Assembly (NCBI RefSeq): GCF_029227915.1
Contig: NC_079876.1
Location: forward strand, 39,477,828-39,541,827
Length of the DNA stretch: 64,000 nucleotides
DNA from: Hydractinia symbiolongicarpus
Lineage: Eukaryota > Cnidaria > Hydrozoa > Anthoathecata > Hydractiniidae
Direction of reading: 5' to 3'
Part shown: in pieces, positions 36,333-50,039 of the stretch
How positions within the stretch are numbered: the stretch's first letter is position 1
Layout of the letters: every line of letters begins with the position of its first letter
Made by a program: the position numbers and the translations under genes
Notes under the pieces: generated by a model
What the model saw: only the letters and a program-made list of their open reading frames with translations
The model's database searches: none
What the model was told of the DNA's origin: nothing

Positions 36333-39300
36333 ACGAATTTTTAAATTACTTTTTCACCACTAAAACGTATGAGACTTGTAGTTTTCAAAAATGTTTTCAT
36401 TTTTGATGAGACGCTGAATAAAAGAAGTTTAATCGCCGGCAAACGAAAACCTGCGATTTCCCGTAAATCCCGGACTCGGCCTGTATAGTCAAAAGTATAC
36501 AAAGAAAGTACCCGGGGTGTAAACTCATTTCCCGAACGATTTTTTAAATTATTTTATCAACACTAAAACACATGAGACTTGTAGTTTTCAAAAATGTTTT
36601 CATTTTTGATGAGACGCTGAATAAAGAAAGTTTAATCGCCGGCAAACGAAAACCTGCGCTTTCCCGTAAATCCCGTACTCGGCCCGTATAGTCAAAAGTA
36701 TACAAAGAAAGTACCCAGGGAGTAAAATCATTTCCCAAACGATTTTTTAAATTATTATTTCAGCACAAAAGCCCATGAGACTTGTAGTTTTTAAAAATGT
36801 TTTCATTTTTGATGAGACGCTGAATAAAAGAAGTTTAATCCCTGGCAAACGAAAACCTGGGATTTCCAGTAAGTCCCGGACTCGGCCTGTATAGTCAAAA
36901 GTATACAAAGAAAGAACCCAGGGTGTAAACTCATTTCCCGAACGATTTTTTAAATTATTTTTTCACCACTAAAACGCATGAGACTTGTAGTTTTCAAAAA
37001 TGTTTTCATTTTTGATGAGACGCTGAATAAAAGAAGTTTAATCGCCGGCAAACGAAAACCTGCGATTTCCCGTAAATCCCGTACTCGGCCCGTATAGTCA
37101 AAAGTATACAAAGAAAGTACCCAGGGAGTAAACTCATTTTCCGAACGAATTTTTAAATTACTTTTTCACCACTAAAACGTATGAGACTTGTAGTTTTCAA
37201 AAATTTTTTCATTTTTGATGAGACGCTGAATAAAAGAAGTTTAATCGCCGGCAAACGAAAACCTGCAATTTTTCGTAAATCCCGGACTCGGCCTGTATAG
37301 TCAAAAGTATACAAAGAAAGTACCCAGGGTGTAAACTCATTTCACGAACGATTTTTTAAATTATTTTATCACCACTAAAACGCATGAGACTTGTAGTTTT
37401 CAAAAATGTTTTCATTTTTGATGAGACGCTGAATAAAGAAAGTTTAATCGCCGGCAAACGAAAACCTGCGCTTTCCCGTAAATCCCGTACTCGGCCCGTA
37501 TAGTCAAAATTATACAAAGAAAGTACCCAGGGAGTAAACTCATTTCCCAAACGATTTTTAAAATTATTATTTCAGCACAAAAGCCCATGAGACTTGTAGT
37601 TTTTAAAAGTGTTTTCATTTTTGATGAGACGCTTAATGAAAGTGGTTTAATCGCCGGCAAACGAAAACCCGCGATTTCCCGTAAATCCCGGGCTTGACCC
37701 GTATAGTTGAATGTATACAAAGAAAGTACCCTGTGAGTAAACTCATTTCCAAAACGACTTTTAAATTATTTTTTCACCACTAAAACGCATGAAACTTGTA
37801 GTTTTCAAAAATATTTTCATTTTTGATGAGACGCTGAATAAAAGAAGTTTAATCGCCGGCAAATGAAAACCTGCGATTTCCCGTAAATCCCGGACTCGGC
37901 CCGTATAGTCAAAAGCACACAAAGAGAGTACCCAGGGAGTAAACTCATTTCCCGAACGATTTTTTAAATTATTTTTTCACCACTAAAACGCATGAGACTT
38001 GTAGTTTTCAAAAATGTTTTCATTTTTGATGAGACGCTGAATAAAAGAAGTTTAATCGCCGGCAAACGAAAACCTGCGATTTCAAGTAAATCCCGGACTT
38101 GGCCCGTATAGTCAAAAGTACACAAAGAAAGTACCCAGGGAGTAAACTCATTTCCCAAACGATTTTTTAAATTATTATTTCACCACTAAAGCCCTTGAGA
38201 CTTGTAGTTTTTAAAAATGTTTTCATTTTTGATGAGACGCTGAATAAAAGAAGTTTAATCGCCGGCAAACAAAAACCCGCGATTTCCCGTAAATCCCGGA
38301 CTCGGCCCGTATAGTCAAAAGTATACAAGGAAAGTACCCTGTGAGTAAACTCATTTCGAAAACGATTTTTTAAATTATCTTTTCACCACTAAAACGCTTG
38401 AGACTTGTAGTTTTCAAAAATGTTTTCATTTTTGATGAGACGCCCAAATAAAAGAAGTTTAATCGCCGGAAAACGAAAACCCGCCATTTCGCGTAAATCC
38501 CGGACTCGGCCCGTCTAGTCAAAAGTATACAAAGAGAGTACCCAGGGTGTAAACTCATTTCCCAAACGATTTTTTAAATTATTATTTCACCATTAAAGCC
38601 CATGAGACTTGTAGTTTTTAAAAATGTTTTCATTTTTGATGAGACGCTGAATAAAAGAAGTTTAATCGCCGGCAAATGAAAACCTGCGATTTCCTGTAAA
38701 TCCCGGACTCGACCCGTATAATCAAAAGTATACAAAGAAAGTACCCAGGGAGTAAACTCATTTCCCAAACGATTTTTTAAATTATTATTTCACCACTAAA
38801 GCCCATGAGACTTGTAGTTTTTAAAAATGTTTTCATTTTTGATGAGACGCTGAATAAAAGAAGTTTAATCGCCGGCAAACGAAAACCCGCGATTTCCCGT
38901 AAATCCCGGACTCGGCCCGTATAGTCAAAAGTATACAAGGAAAGTACCCTGTGAGTAAACTCATTTCCATAACAATTTTTAAATTATCTTTTCACCAGTA
39001 AAACGCTTGAGACTTGTAGTTTTCAAAAATGTTTTTATTTTTGATGAGACGCCCAAATAAAAGAAGTTTAATCGCCGGAAAACGAAAACCCGCCATTTCC
39101 CGTAAACCCCGTTCTCGGCCCGCATAGTCAAAAGTATACAAAGAAAGTACCCAGGGAGTAAACTCATTTCCCGAACGATTTTTTAAATTATTTTTTCACC
39201 ACTAAAACGCATGAGACTTGTAGTTTTCAAAAATGTTTTCATTTTTGATGAGACGCCCAAATAAAAGAAGTTTAATCGCCGGCAAACAAAAACCCGCGAT

Positions 39301-40191
39301 TTCCCGTAAATCCCGGACTCGGCCCGTATAGTCAAAAGTATACAAGGAAAGTACCCTGTGAGTAAACTCATTTCCAAAACGATTTTTTAAATTATCTTTT
39401 CACCACTAAAACGCTTGAGACTTGTAGTTTTCAAAAATGTTTTCATTTTTGATGAGACGCCCAAATAAAAGAAGTTTAATCGCCGGAAAACGAAAACCCG
39501 CCATTTCCCGTAAACCCCGTACTCGGCCCGTATAGTCAAAAGTATACAAAGAAAGTACCCAGGGAGTAAACTCATTTCCCAAACGATTTTTTAAATTATT
39601 ATTTCACCACTAAAGCCCATGAGACTTGTAGTTTTTAAAAATGTTTTCATTTTTGATGAGACGCTGAATGTAAGAAGTTTAATCGCCGGCAAACGAAAAC
39701 CTGCGATTTCCCGTAAATCCCGTACTCGGCCCGTATAGTCAAAAGTATACAAAGAAAGTACCCAGGGAGTAAACTCATTTCCCAAACAATTTTTTAAATT
39801 ATTATTTCACCACTAAAGCCCATGAGACTTGTAGTTTTTAAAAATGTTTTCATTTTTGATGAGACGCTGAATAAAAGAAGTTTAATCGCCGGCAAACAAA
39901 AATCCGCGATTTCCCGTAAATCCCGGACTCGGCCCGTATAGTCAAAAGTATACTAGGAAAGTACCCTGTGAGTAAACTCATTTCCAAAACGATTTTTTAA
40001 ATTATTATTTCACCACTAAAGCCCATGAGACTTGTAGTTTTTAAAAATGTTTTCATTTTTGATGAGACGCTGACTAAAAGAAGTTTAATCGCCGGCAAAC
40101 GAAAACCTGCGATTTCCCGTAAATCCCGTACTCGGCCCGTATAGTCAAAAGTATACAAAGAAAGTACCCAGGGAGTAAACTCATTTCCCAA
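36333..40191. repeat. 19-monomer tandem duplication, copy 1 (3859 bp)
   Basis: Nineteen monomers begin with the AAAACGTATGAG type. They include two CCTGCGCTTTCCC monomers, one TGGGATTTCCAGTAAGTCC monomer, one type 3-like GCTTAATGAAAGTGG monomer (37551), the ATTTCAAGTAAATCC monomer (37956) and the first 204-bp GCCCAAAT monomers (38362, 38972, 39175, 39379). The whole order recurs at +3859. Confidence 0.9.
38362..38565. repeat. 204-bp GCCCAAAT monomer subfamily (representative)
   Basis: GACGCTGAATAAAAG is replaced by GACGCCCAAATAAAAG, one base longer, usually with AAATTATCTTTTCACC, AAAACGCTTGAG and often GCCGGAAAACG. The family recurs many times between about 38.4 and 61.5 kb and is absent before 38 kb, so it is a marker of region 3. 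Confidence 0.85.
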
Positions 40192-40394
40192 ACGATTTTT
40201 TAAATTATTATTTCACCACTAAAACGTATGAGACTTGTAGTTTTCAAAAATGTTTTCATTTTTGATGAGACGCTGAATAAAAGAAGTTTAATCGCCGGCA
40301 AACGAAAACCTGCGATTTCCCGTAAATCCCGGACTCGGCCTGTATAGTCAAAAGTATACAAAGAAAGTACCCAGGGTGTAAACTCATTTCCCGA
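40192..40394. repeat. Hybrid junction monomer of the 3859-bp duplication
   Basis: The 5' part (TTTTTTAAATTATTATTTCACC) matches the monomer at 44051. From AAAACGTATGAG onward it matches 36333. The exchange point lies near 40214-40222, inside the shared TTTCACCACTAAA. Confidence 0.82.
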
Positions 40395-42017
40395 ACGATT
40401 TTTTAAATTATTTTATCAACACTAAAACACATGAGACTTGTAGTTTTCAAAAATGTTTTCATTTTTGATGAGACGCTGAATAAAGAAAGTTTAATCGCCG
40501 GCAAACGAAAACCTGCGCATTCCCGTAAATCCCGTACTCGGCCCGTATAGTCAAAAGTATACAAAGAAAGTACCCAGGGAGTAAAATCATTTCCCAAACG
40601 ATTTTTTAAATTATTATTTCAGCACAAAAGCCCATGAGACTTGTAGTTTTTAAAAATGTTTTCATTTTTGATGAGACGCTGAATAAAAGAAGTTTAATCC
40701 CTGGCAAACGAAAAACTGGGATTTCCAGTAAGTCCCGGACTCGGCCTGTATAGTCAAAAGTATACAAAGAAAGAACCCAGGGTGTAAACTCATTTCCCGA
40801 ACGATTTTTTAAATTATTTTTTCACCACTAAAACGCATGAGACTTGTAGTTTTCAAAAATGTTTTCATTTTTGATGAGACGCTGAATAAAAGAAGTTTAA
40901 TCGCCGGCAAACGAAAACCTGCGATTTCCCGTAAATCCCGTACTCGGCCCGTATAGTCAAAAGTATACAAAGAAAGTACCCAGGGAGTAAACTCATTTTC
41001 CGAACGAATTTTTAAATTACTTTTTCACCACTAAAACGTATGAGACTTGTAGTTTTCAAAAATTTTTTCATTTTTGATGAGACGCTGAATAAAAGAAGTT
41101 TAATCGCCGGCAAACGAAAACCTGCAATTTTTCGTAAATCCCGGACTCGGCCTGTATAGTCAAAAGTATACAAAGAAAGTACCCAGGGTGTAAACTCATT
41201 TCACGAACGATTTTTTAAATTATTTTATCACCACTAAAACGCATGAGACTTGTAGTTTTCAAAAATGTTTTCATTTTTGATGAGACGCTGAATAAAGAAA
41301 GTTTAATCGCCGGCAAACGAAAACCTGCGCTTTCCCGTAAATCCCGTACTCGGCCCGTATAGTCAAAATTATACAAAGAAAGTACCCAGGGAGTAAACTC
41401 ATTTCCCAAACGATTTTTAAAATTATTATTTCAGCACAAAAGCCCATGAGACTTGTAGTTTTTAAAAGTGTTTTCATTTTTGATGAGACGCTTAATGAAA
41501 GTGGTTTAATCGCCGGCAAACGAAAACCCGCGATTTCCCGTAAATCCCGGGCTTGACCCGTATAGTTGAATGTATACAAAGAAAGTACCCTGTGAGTAAA
41601 CTCATTTCCAAAACGACTTTTAAATTATTTTTTCACCACTAAAACGCATGAAACTTGTAGTTTTCAAAAATATTTTCATTTTTGATGAGACGCTGAATAA
41701 AAGAAGTTTAATCGCCGGCAAATGAAAACCTGCGATTTCCCGTAAATCCCGGACTCGGCCCGTATAGTCAAAAGCACACAAAGAGAGTACCCAGGGAGTA
41801 AACTCATTTCCCGAACGATTTTTTAAATTATTTTTTCACCACTAAAACGCATGAGACTTGTAGTTTTCAAAAATGTTTTCATTTTTGATGAGACGCTGAA
41901 TAAAAGAAGTTTAATCGCCGGCAAACGAAAACCTGCGATTTCAAGTAAATCCCGGACTTGGCCCGTATAGTCAAAAGTACACAAAGAAAGTACCCAGGGA
42001 GTAAACTCATTTCCCAA

Positions 42018-42220
42018 ACGATTTTTTAAATTATTATTTCACCACTAAAGCCCTTGAGACTTGTAGTTTTCAAAAATGTTTTCATTTTTGATGAGACGCT
42101 GAATAAAAGAAGTTTAATCGCCGGCAAACGAAAACCTGCGATTTCAAGTAAATCCCGGACTCGGCCCGTATAGTCAAAAGTATACAAGGAAAGTACCCTG
42201 TGAGTAAACTCATTTCGAAA
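42018..42220. repeat. Monomer with a conversion-like tract
   Basis: Its counterpart at 38159 reads TTTTTAAAAATG, GGCAAACAAAAACCCGCG and TTTCCCGTAAATCC. Here the same monomer reads TTTTCAAAAATG, GGCAAACGAAAACCTGCG and TTTCAAGTAAATCC, exactly as in the preceding monomer (41815). Sequence on both sides (CCCTTGAG; GGACTCGG, CAAGGAAAG) is unchanged. The copied tract is about 80 bp, 42071-42151. Confidence 0.82.
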
Positions 42221-45200
42221 ACGATTTTTTAAATTATCTTTTCACCACTAAAACGCTTGAGACTTGTAGTTTTCAAAAATGTTTTCATTTTTGATGAGAC
42301 GCCCAAATAAAAGAAGTTTAATCGCCGGAAAACGAAAACCCGCCATTTCGCGTAAATCCCGGACTCGGCCCGTCTAGTCAAAAGTATACAAAGAGAGTAC
42401 CCAGGGTGTAAACTCATTTCCCAAACGATTTTTTAAATTATTATTTCACCATTAAAGCCCATGAGACTTGTAGTTTTTAAAAATGTTTTCATTTTTGATG
42501 AGACGCTGAATAAAAGAAGTTTAATCGCCGGCAAATGAAAACCTGCGATTTCCTGTAAATCCCGGACTCGACCCGTATAATCAAAAGTATACAAAGAAAG
42601 TACCCAGGGAGTAAACTCATTTCCCAAACGATTTTTTAAATTATTATTTCACCACTAAAGCCCATGAGACTTGTAGTTTTTAAAAATGTTTTCATTTTTG
42701 ATGAGACGCTGAATAAAAGAAGTTTAATCGCCGGCAAACGAAAACCCGCGATTTCCCGTAAATCCCGGACTCGGCCCGTATAGTCAAAAGTATACAAGGA
42801 AAGTACCCTGTGAGTAAACTCATTTCCATAACAATTTTTAAATTATCTTTTCACCAGTAAAACGCTTGAGACTTGTAGTTTTCAAAAATGTTTTTATTTT
42901 TGATGAGACGCCCAAATAAAAGAAGTTTAATCGCCGGAAAACGAAAACCCGCCATTTCCCGTAAACCCCGTTCTCGGCCCGCATAGTCAAAAGTATACAA
43001 AGAAAGTACCCAGGGAGTAAACTCATTTCCCGAACGATTTTTTAAATTATTTTTTCACCACTAAAACGCATGAGACTTGTAGTTTTCAAAAATGTTTTCA
43101 TTTTTGATGAGACGCCCAAATAAAAGAAGTTTAATCGCCGGCAAACAAAAACCCGCGATTTCCCGTAAATCCCGGACTCGGCCCGTATAGTCAAAAGTAT
43201 ACAAGGAAAGTACCCTGTGAGTAAACTCATTTCCAAAACGATTTTTTAAATTATCTTTTCACCACTAAAACGCTTGAGACTTGTAGTTTTCAAAAATGTT
43301 TTCATTTTTGATGAGACGCCCAAATAAAAGAAGTTTAATCGCCGGAAAACGAAAACCCGCCATTTCCCGTAAACCCCGTACTCGGCCCGTATAGTCAAAA
43401 GTATACAAAGAAAGTACCCAGGGAGTAAACTCATTTCCCAAACGATTTTTTAAATTATTATTTCACCACTAAAGCCCATGAGACTTGTAGTTTTTAAAAA
43501 TGTTTTCATTTTTGATGAGACGCTGAATGTAAGAAGTTTAATCGCCGGCAAACGAAAACCTGCGATTTCCCGTAAATCCCGTACTCGGCCCGTATAGTCA
43601 AAAGTATACAAAGAAAGTACCCAGGGAGTAAACTCATTTCCCAAACAATTTTTTAAATTATTATTTCACCACTAAAGCCCATGAGACTTGTAGTTTTTAA
43701 AAATGTTTTCATTTTTGATGAGACGCTGAATAAAAGAAGTTTAATCGCCGGCAAACAAAAATCCGCGATTTCCCGTAAATCCCGGACTCGGCCCGTATAG
43801 TCAAAAGTATACTAGGAAAGTACCCTGTGAGTAAACTCATTTCCAAAACGATTTTTTAAATTATTATTTCACCACTAAAGCCCATGAGACTTGTAGTTTT
43901 TAAAAATGTTTTCATTTTTGATGAGACGCTGACTAAAAGAAGTTTAATCGCCGGCAAACGAAAACCTGCGATTTCCCGTAAATCCCGTACTCGGCCCGTA
44001 TAGTCAAAAGTATACAAAGAAAGTACCCAGGGAGTAAACTCATTTCCCAAACGATTTTTTAAATTATTATTTCACCACTAAAGCCCATGAGACTTGTAGT
44101 TTTTAAAAATGTTTTCATTTTTGATGAGACGCTGAATAAAAGAAGTTTAATCGCCGGCAAACGAAAACCCGCAATTTCCCGTAAATCCCGGTCTCGGCCC
44201 GTATAGTCAAAAGTATACAAGGAAAGTACCCAGTGAGTAAACTCATTTCCCTAACGAATTTTTAAATTATTTTTTCACCACTAAAACGCATGAGACTTGT
44301 AGTTTTCAAAAATGTTTTCATTTTTGATGAGACGCTGAATAAAAGAAGTTTAATCGCCGGCAAACGAAAACCTGCGAATTCCTGTAAATCCCGGACTCGG
44401 CCCGTATAGTCAAAAGTATACAAAGAAAGTACCCATGGAGTAAACTCATTTCCCAAACGATTTTTTAAATTATTATTTCACCACTAAAGCCCATGAGACT
44501 TGTAGTTTTTAAAAATGTTTTCAGTTTTGATGAGACGCTGAATAAAAGAAGTTTAATCGCCGGCAAACGAAAACCCGCGATTTCCCGTAAATCCCGGACT
44601 CGGCCCGTATAGTCAAAAGTATACAAGGAAAGTACCCTGTGAGTAAACTCATTTCCAAAACAATTTTTAAATTATCTTTTCACCACTAAAACGTTGAGAC
44701 TTGTAGTTTTCAAAAATGTTTTTATTTTTGATGAGACGCCCAAATAAAAGAAGTTTAATCGCCGGCAAACGAAAACATGCGATTTCCCGTAAATCCCGGA
44801 CTCGGTCCGTATAGTCGAATGTATACAAAGAAAGTACCCAGGAAGTAAGCTCATTTCCCGAACGATTTTTTAAATATTTTTTTCACCACTAAAACGCATG
44901 AGACTTGTAGTTTTCAAAAATGTTTTCATTTTTGATGAGACGCTGAATAAAAGAAGTTTAATCGCCGGCAAACGAAAACCTGCGATTTCCCGTAAATCCC
45001 GTACTCGGCCCGTATAGTCAAAAGTATACAAAGAAAGTACCCAGGGAGTAAACTCATTTCCCAAACGATTTTTTAAATTATTATTTCACCACTAAAGCCC
45101 ATGAGACTTGTAGTTTTTAAAAATGTTTTCATTTTTGATGAGACGCTGAATAAAAGAAGTTTAATCGCCGGCAAACGAAAACCCGCAATTTCCCGTAAAT

Positions 45201-45470
45201 CCCGGTCTCGGCCCGTATAGTCAAAAGTATACAAGGAAAGTACCCAGTGAGTAAACTCATTTCCCTAACGAATTTTTAAATTATTTTTTCACCACTAAAA
45301 CGCATGAGAATTGTAGTTTTCAAAAATGTTTTCATTTTTGATGAGACGCTGAATAAAAGAAGTTTAATCGCCGGCAAATGAAAACTTGCGATTTCCCGTA
45401 AATCCCGGACTCGGCCCGTCTAGTCAAAAGTATACAAAGAGAGTACCCAGGGTGTAAACTCATTTCTCGA
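42018..45470. repeat. 17-monomer duplication unit, copy 1 (3453 bp)
   Basis: From the monomer at 42221 onward this segment returns at +3453 (45674 onward). It contains the second half of the 3859-bp copy plus seven further monomers (44051-45470), among them the TTTTCAGTTTTGATG type, the AAAACGTTGAG type with ATTTTTTTCACC, and the GAGAATTGTAG type with CGTCTAGTC. Confidence 0.85.
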
Positions 45471-46690
45471 ACAATTTTTTAAATTATTTTTTCACCACTA
45501 AAACGCATGAGACTTGTAGTTTTCAAAAATGTTTTCATTTTTGATGAGACGCTGAATAAAAGAAGTTTAATCGCCGGCAAACAAAAACCCGCGATTTCCC
45601 GTAAATCCCGGACTCGGCCCGTATAGTCAAAAGTATACAAGGAAAGTACCCTGTGAGTAAACTCATTTCGAAAACGATTTTTTAAATTATCTTTTCACCA
45701 CTAAAACGCTTGAGACTTGTAGTTTTCAAAAATGTTTTCATTTTTGATGAGACGCCCAAATAAAAGAAGTTTAATCGCCGGAAAACGAAAACCCGCCATT
45801 TCGCGTAAATCCCGGACTCGGCCCGTCTAGTCAAAAGTATACAAAGAGAGTACCCAGGGTGTAAACTCATTTCCCAAACGATTTTTTAAATTATTATTTC
45901 ACCATTAAAGCCCATGAGACTTGTAGTTTTTAAAAATGTTTTCATTTTTGATGAGACGCTGAATAAAAGAAGTTTAATCGCCGGCAAATGAAAACCTGCG
46001 ATTTCCTGTAAATCCCGGACTCGACCCGTATAATCAAAAGTATACAAAGAAAGTACCCAGGGAGTAAACTCATTTCCCAAACGATTTTTTAAATTATTAT
46101 TTCACCACTAAAGCCCATGAGACTTGTAGTTTTTAAAAATGTTTTCATTTTTGATGAGACGCTGAATAAAAGAAGTTTAATCGCCGGCAAATGAAAACCC
46201 GCGATTTCCCGTAAATCCCGGACTCGGCCCGTATAGTCAAAAGTATACAAGGAAAGTACCCTGTGAGTAAACTCATTTCCATAACAATTTTTAAATTATC
46301 TTTTCACCAGTAAAACGCTTGAGACTTGTAGTTTTCAAAAATGTTTTTATTTTTGATGAGACGCCCAAATAAAAGAAGTTTAATCGCCGGAAAACGAAAA
46401 CCCGCCATTTCCCGTAAACCCCGTTCTCGGCCCGCATAGTCAAAAGTATACAAAGAAAGTACCCAGGGAGTAAACTCATTTCCCGAACGATTTTTTAAAT
46501 TATTTTTTCACCACTAAAACGCATGAGACTTGTAGTTTTCAAAAATGTTTTCATTTTTGATGAGACGCCCAAATAAAAGAAGTTTAATCGCCGGCAAACA
46601 AAAACCCGCGATTTCCCGTAAATCCCGGACTCGGCCCGTATAGTCAAAAGTATACAAGGAAAGTACCCTGTGAGTAAACTCATTTCCAAA

Positions 46691-48314
46691 ACGATTTTTT
46701 AAATTATCTTTTCACCACTAAAACGCTTGAGACTTGTAGTTTTCAAAAATGTTTTCATTTTTGATGAGACGCCCAAATAAAAGAAGTTTAATCGCCGGAA
46801 AACGAAAACCCGCCATTTCCCGTAAACCCCGTACTCGGCCCGTATAGTCAAAAGTATACAAAGAAAGTACCCAGGGAGTAAACTCATTTCCCAAACGATT
46901 TTTTAAATTATTATTTCACCACTAAAGCCCATGAGACTTGTAGTTTTTAAAAATGTTTTCATTTTTGATGAGACGCTGAATGTAAGAAGTTTAATCGCCG
47001 GCAAACGAAAACCTGCGATTTCCCGTAAATCCCGTACTCGGCCCGTATAGTCAAAAGTATACAAAGAAAGTACCCAGGGAGTAAACTCATTTCCCAAACG
47101 ATTTTTTAAATTATTATTTCACCACTAAAGCCCATGAGACTTGTAGTTTTTAAAAATGTTTTCATTTTTGATGAGACGCTGAATAAAAGAAGTTTAATCG
47201 CCGGCAAACAAAAACCCGCGATTTCCCGTAAATCCCGGACTCGGCCCGTATAGTCAAAAGTATACTAGGAAAGTACCCTGTGAGTAAACTCATTTCCAAA
47301 ACGATTTTTTAAATTATTATTTCACCACTAAAGCCCATGAGACTTGTAGTTTTTAAAAATGTTTTCATTTTTGATGAGACGCTGACTAAAAGAAGTTTAA
47401 TCGCCGGCAAACGAAAACCTGCGATTTCCCGTAAATCCCGTACTCGGCCCGTATAGTCAAAAGTATACAAAGAAAGTACCCAGGGAGTAAACTCATTTCC
47501 CAAACGATTTTTTAAATTATTATTTCACCACTAAAGCCCATGAGACTTGTAGTTTTTAAAAATGTTTTCATTTTTGATGAGACGCTGAATAAAAGAAGTT
47601 TAATCGCCGGCAAACGAAAACCCGCAATTTCCCGTAAATCCCGGTCTCGGCCCGTATAGTCAAAAGTATACAAGGAAAGTACCCAGTGAGTAAACTCATT
47701 TCCCTAACGAATTTTTAAATTATTTTTTCACCACTAAAACGCATGAGACTTGTAGTTTTCAAAAATGTTTTCATTTTTGATGAGACGCTGAATAAAAGAA
47801 GTTTAATCGCCGGCAAACGAAAACCTGCGAATTCCTGTAAATCCCGGACTCGGCCCGTATAGTCAAAAGTATACAAAGAAAGTACCCATGGAGTAAACTC
47901 ATTTCCCAAACGATTTTTTAAATTATTATTTCACCACTAAAGCCCATGAGACTTGTAGTTTTTAAAAATGTTTTCAGTTTTGATGAGACGCTGAATAAAA
48001 GAAGTTTAATCGCCGGCAAACGAAAACCCGCGATTTCCCGTAAATCCCGGACTCGGCCCGTATAGTCAAAAGTATACAAGGAAAGTACCCTGTGAGTAAA
48101 CTCATTTCCAAAACAATTTTTAAATTATCTTTTCACCACTAAAACGTTGAGACTTGTAGTTTTCAAAAATGTTTTTATTTTTGATGAGACGCCCAAATAA
48201 AAGAAGTTTAATCGCCGGCAAACGAAAACATGCGATTTCCCGTAAATCCCGGACTCGGTCCGTATAGTCGAATGTATACAAAGAAAGTACCCAGGAAGTA
48301 AGCTCATTTCCCGA
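46691..48314. repeat. 8-monomer tandem unit, copy 1 (1624 bp)
   Basis: Eight monomers beginning with a GCCCAAAT/GCCGGAAAACG monomer and ending with the AAAACGTTGAG monomer that carries CCAGGAAGTAAGC. A third, older copy is at 43238-44861. Confidence 0.86.
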
Positions 48315-49938
48315 ACGATTTTTTAAATATTTTTTTCACCACTAAAACGCATGAGACTTGTAGTTTTCAAAAATGTTTTCATTTTTGATGAGACGCCCAA
48401 ATAAAAGAAGTTTAATCGCCGGAAAACGAAAACCCGCCATTTCCCGTAAACCCCGTACTCGGCCCGTATAGTCAAAAGTATACAAAGAAAGTACCCAGGG
48501 AGTAAACTCATTTCCCAAACGATTTTTTAAATTATTATTTCACCACTAAAGCCCATGAGACTTGTAGTTTTTAAAAATGTTTTCATTTTTGATGAGACGC
48601 TGAATGTAAGAAGTTTAATCGCCGGCAAACGAAAACCTGCGATTTCCCGTAAATCCCGTACTCGGCCCGTATAGTCAAAAGTATACAAAGAAAGTACCCA
48701 GGGAGTAAACTCATTTCCCAAACAATTTTTTAAATTATTATTTCACCACTAAAGCCCATGAGACTTGTAGTTTTTAAAAATGTTTTCATTTTTGATGAGA
48801 CGCTGAATAAAAGAAGTTTAATCGCCGGCAAACAAAAACCCGCGATTTCCCGTAAATCCCGGACTCGGCCCGTATAGTCAAAAGTATACTAGGAAAGTAC
48901 CCTGTGAGTAAACTCATTTCCAAAACGATTTTTTAAATTATTATTTCACCACTAAAGCCCATGAGACTTGTAGTTTTTAAAAATGTTTTCATTTTTGATG
49001 AGACGCTGACTAAAAGAAGTTTAATCGCCGGCAAACGAAAACCTGCGATTTCCCGTAAATCCCGTACTCGGCCCGTATAGTCAAAAGTATACAAAGAAAG
49101 TACCCAGGGAGTAAACTCATTTCCCAAACGATTTTTTAAATTATTATTTCACCACTAAAGCCCATGAGACTTGTAGTTTTTAAAAATGTTTTCATTTTTG
49201 ATGAGACGCTGAATAAAAGAAGTTTAATCGCCGGCAAACGAAAACCCGCAATTTCCCGTAAATCCCGGTCTCGGCCCGTATAGTCAAAAGTATACAAGGA
49301 AAGTACCCAGTGAGTAAACTCATTTCCCTAACGAATTTTTAAATTATTTTTTCACCACTAAAACGCATGAGACTTGTAGTTTTCAAAAATGTTTTCATTT
49401 TTGATGAGACGCTGAATAAAAGAAGTTTAATCGCCGGCAAACGAAAACCTGCGAATTCCTGTAAATCCCGGACTCGGCCCGTATAGTCAAAAGTATACAA
49501 AGAAAGTACCCATGGAGTAAACTCATTTCCCAAACGATTTTTTAAATTATTATTTCACCACTAAAGCCCATGAGACTTGTAGTTTTTAAAAATGTTTTCA
49601 GTTTTGATGAGACGCTGAATAAAAGAAGTTTAATCGCCGGCAAACGAAAACCCGCGATTTCCCGTAAATCCCGGACTCGGCCCGTATAGTCAAAAGTATA
49701 CAAGGAAAGTACCCTGTGAGTAAACTCATTTCCAAAACAATTTTTAAATTATCTTTTCACCACTAAAACGTTGAGACTTGTAGTTTTCAAAAATGTTTTT
49801 ATTTTTGATGAGACGCCCAAATAAAAGAAGTTTAATCGCCGGCAAACGAAAACATGCGATTTCCCGTAAATCCCGGACTCGGTCCGTATAGTCGAATGTA
49901 TACAAAGAAAGTACCCAGGAAGTAAGCTCATTTCCCGA
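48315..49938. repeat. 8-monomer tandem unit, copy 2 (1624 bp)
   Basis: Repeats 46691-48314 at +1624. Its first monomer (48315) is a hybrid: the 5' end TTTTTTAAATATTTTTTTCACC and AAAACGCATGAG come from the 44862 type, while GCCCAAATAAAAG and GCCGGAAAACG come from the 46691 type. The switch is between about 48360 and 48394. Confidence 0.86.
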
Positions 49939-50039
49939 ACGATTTTTTAAATATTTTTTTCACCACTAAAACGCATGAGACTTGTAGTTTTCAAAAATGT
50001 TTTCATTTTTGATGAGACGCTGAATAAAAGAAGTTTAAT

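Larger units (their letters stand above)
40192..44050. repeat. 19-monomer tandem duplication, copy 2 (3859 bp)
   Basis: Copy of 36333-40191. By eye I saw only a few differences: CCCAGGGTG versus CCCGGGGTG (40368), CCTGCGCATTCCC versus CCTGCGCTTTCCC, AAAAACTGGG versus AAAACCTGGG, and the local tract at 42071-42151. Such low divergence over 3.9 kb means a recent event or an assembly duplicate. Confidence 0.9.
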
